Of a DNA stretch of 45,063 nucleotides, positions 44,637 through 45,063 are shown piece after piece; the stretch's first letter is position 1, and every line of letters starts with the position of its first letter. This DNA is from Scleroderma bovista (lineage: Eukaryota; Basidiomycota; Agaricomycetes; Boletales; Sclerodermataceae). A program made the translations under genes and the position numbers. The notes under the pieces were generated by a model. That model was not told the origin of the DNA. It worked only from the letters and a program-made list of their open reading frames with translations, and did no database searches. The stretch is from positions 1 through 45,063 of the forward strand of contig JAYMGJ010000420.1 of the NCBI GenBank assembly GCA_037178675.1, written 5' to 3'.

Positions 44637-45063
44637 CAGTTGAAATGCGCAATAGCAATCGATCTGCTATATGGCGGTCGTGGAAGTTGACATGGATGGG
44701 TTGTCTACATAGTCGTAAAGGTGGCTGTTATCGTAGTTGGTCGTCATCAGAATGTGGCGTGGTCTCTGAGTCTCGCTCTTGGCTTCATCACAAGTGCGTA
44801 CTGCTAGCCTCGTCAGCGACTCTTGTTGCTAGCACCGTCTTTCCAATCGAAAGTCACTTTTTTTCGCTTTCATGCCAGACCCAGAGTAGGAGGTGTGTGA
44901 CGGAAACATGCTTGTTTAGTACCCCCCTTCAGCTCACGATTTCAATCGTTAAGGACACCCCGGGAAGAACCTTGATAGGCCTCACTGATATTGGTGCGAA
45001 CGACGAGTTATACTGTCGAGTTGAAGCCAGTCCACGAGCTTGCAATGAAAGGCACGTCCGACG
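44637..45063. other. Right end of the window; no gene recognised
   Basis: Short plus-strand peptides such as VEVDMDGLST appear without a supporting frame. A gene may continue beyond the window. Confidence 0.3.

Overview
The window looks like nuclear DNA of a mushroom-forming basidiomycete (Agaricomycetes). Genes have many short introns (about 39-120 nt, mostly 50-66). Recognisable proteins are fungal: COP9 signalosome subunit 3, WrbA/Pst2-type quinone reductases, a HET-domain protein, an AIG1-like GTPase, large-family multi-pass membrane proteins, a Crypton-type tyrosine recombinase and an XPG/GEN1-like nuclease. I see no rRNA, tRNA or CRISPR. All exon coordinates were worked out by hand from splice signals, reading-frame phase and remembered family conservation.

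Layout. (1) 1-12.66 kb: a tandem array of four copies of one membrane-protein gene, each with its own duplicated promoter and, for copies 2-4, a duplicated 3' flank. Copies 1, 3 and 4 have open frames; copy 2 is broken. Between them lie a truncated SNTX-like toxin-domain remnant, a 45-bp insertion with a target-site duplication and a homeodomain-like remnant. (2) 11.99-21.74 kb: two almost identical 608-bp tRNA-derived SINEs in opposite orientation, each with its own target-site duplication, bracket about 8.5 kb. That interval holds two intact minus-strand genes, an XPG/GEN1-like nuclease followed by a tyrosine recombinase with a GCR1_C-like C-terminus, plus decayed fragments of PRP8 and a cyclin. 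(3) 21.8-27.3 kb: no gene recognised. (4) 27.3-34.5 kb: a conserved-looking gene block with two divergent quinone reductases, CSN3 and the GTPase. (5) 36-45 kb: a second pair of multi-pass membrane genes (one mostly open, one damaged), a heavily frameshifted HET-domain pseudogene and a detached copy of the first exon of the membrane gene.

How it fits together. The block at 27-34 kb carries ordinary cellular functions (quinone detoxification, cullin deneddylation, GTP switching). Both flanks are accessory DNA shaped by duplication, pseudogenisation and transposition. The strongest candidate for an undescribed system is the recombinase plus structure-selective nuclease pair: both frames are intact inside a nest of decayed gene fragments, they are co-directional and only about 215 bp apart, and a recombinase next to a branched-DNA nuclease could be parts of one mobile element. 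That functional link is inference.
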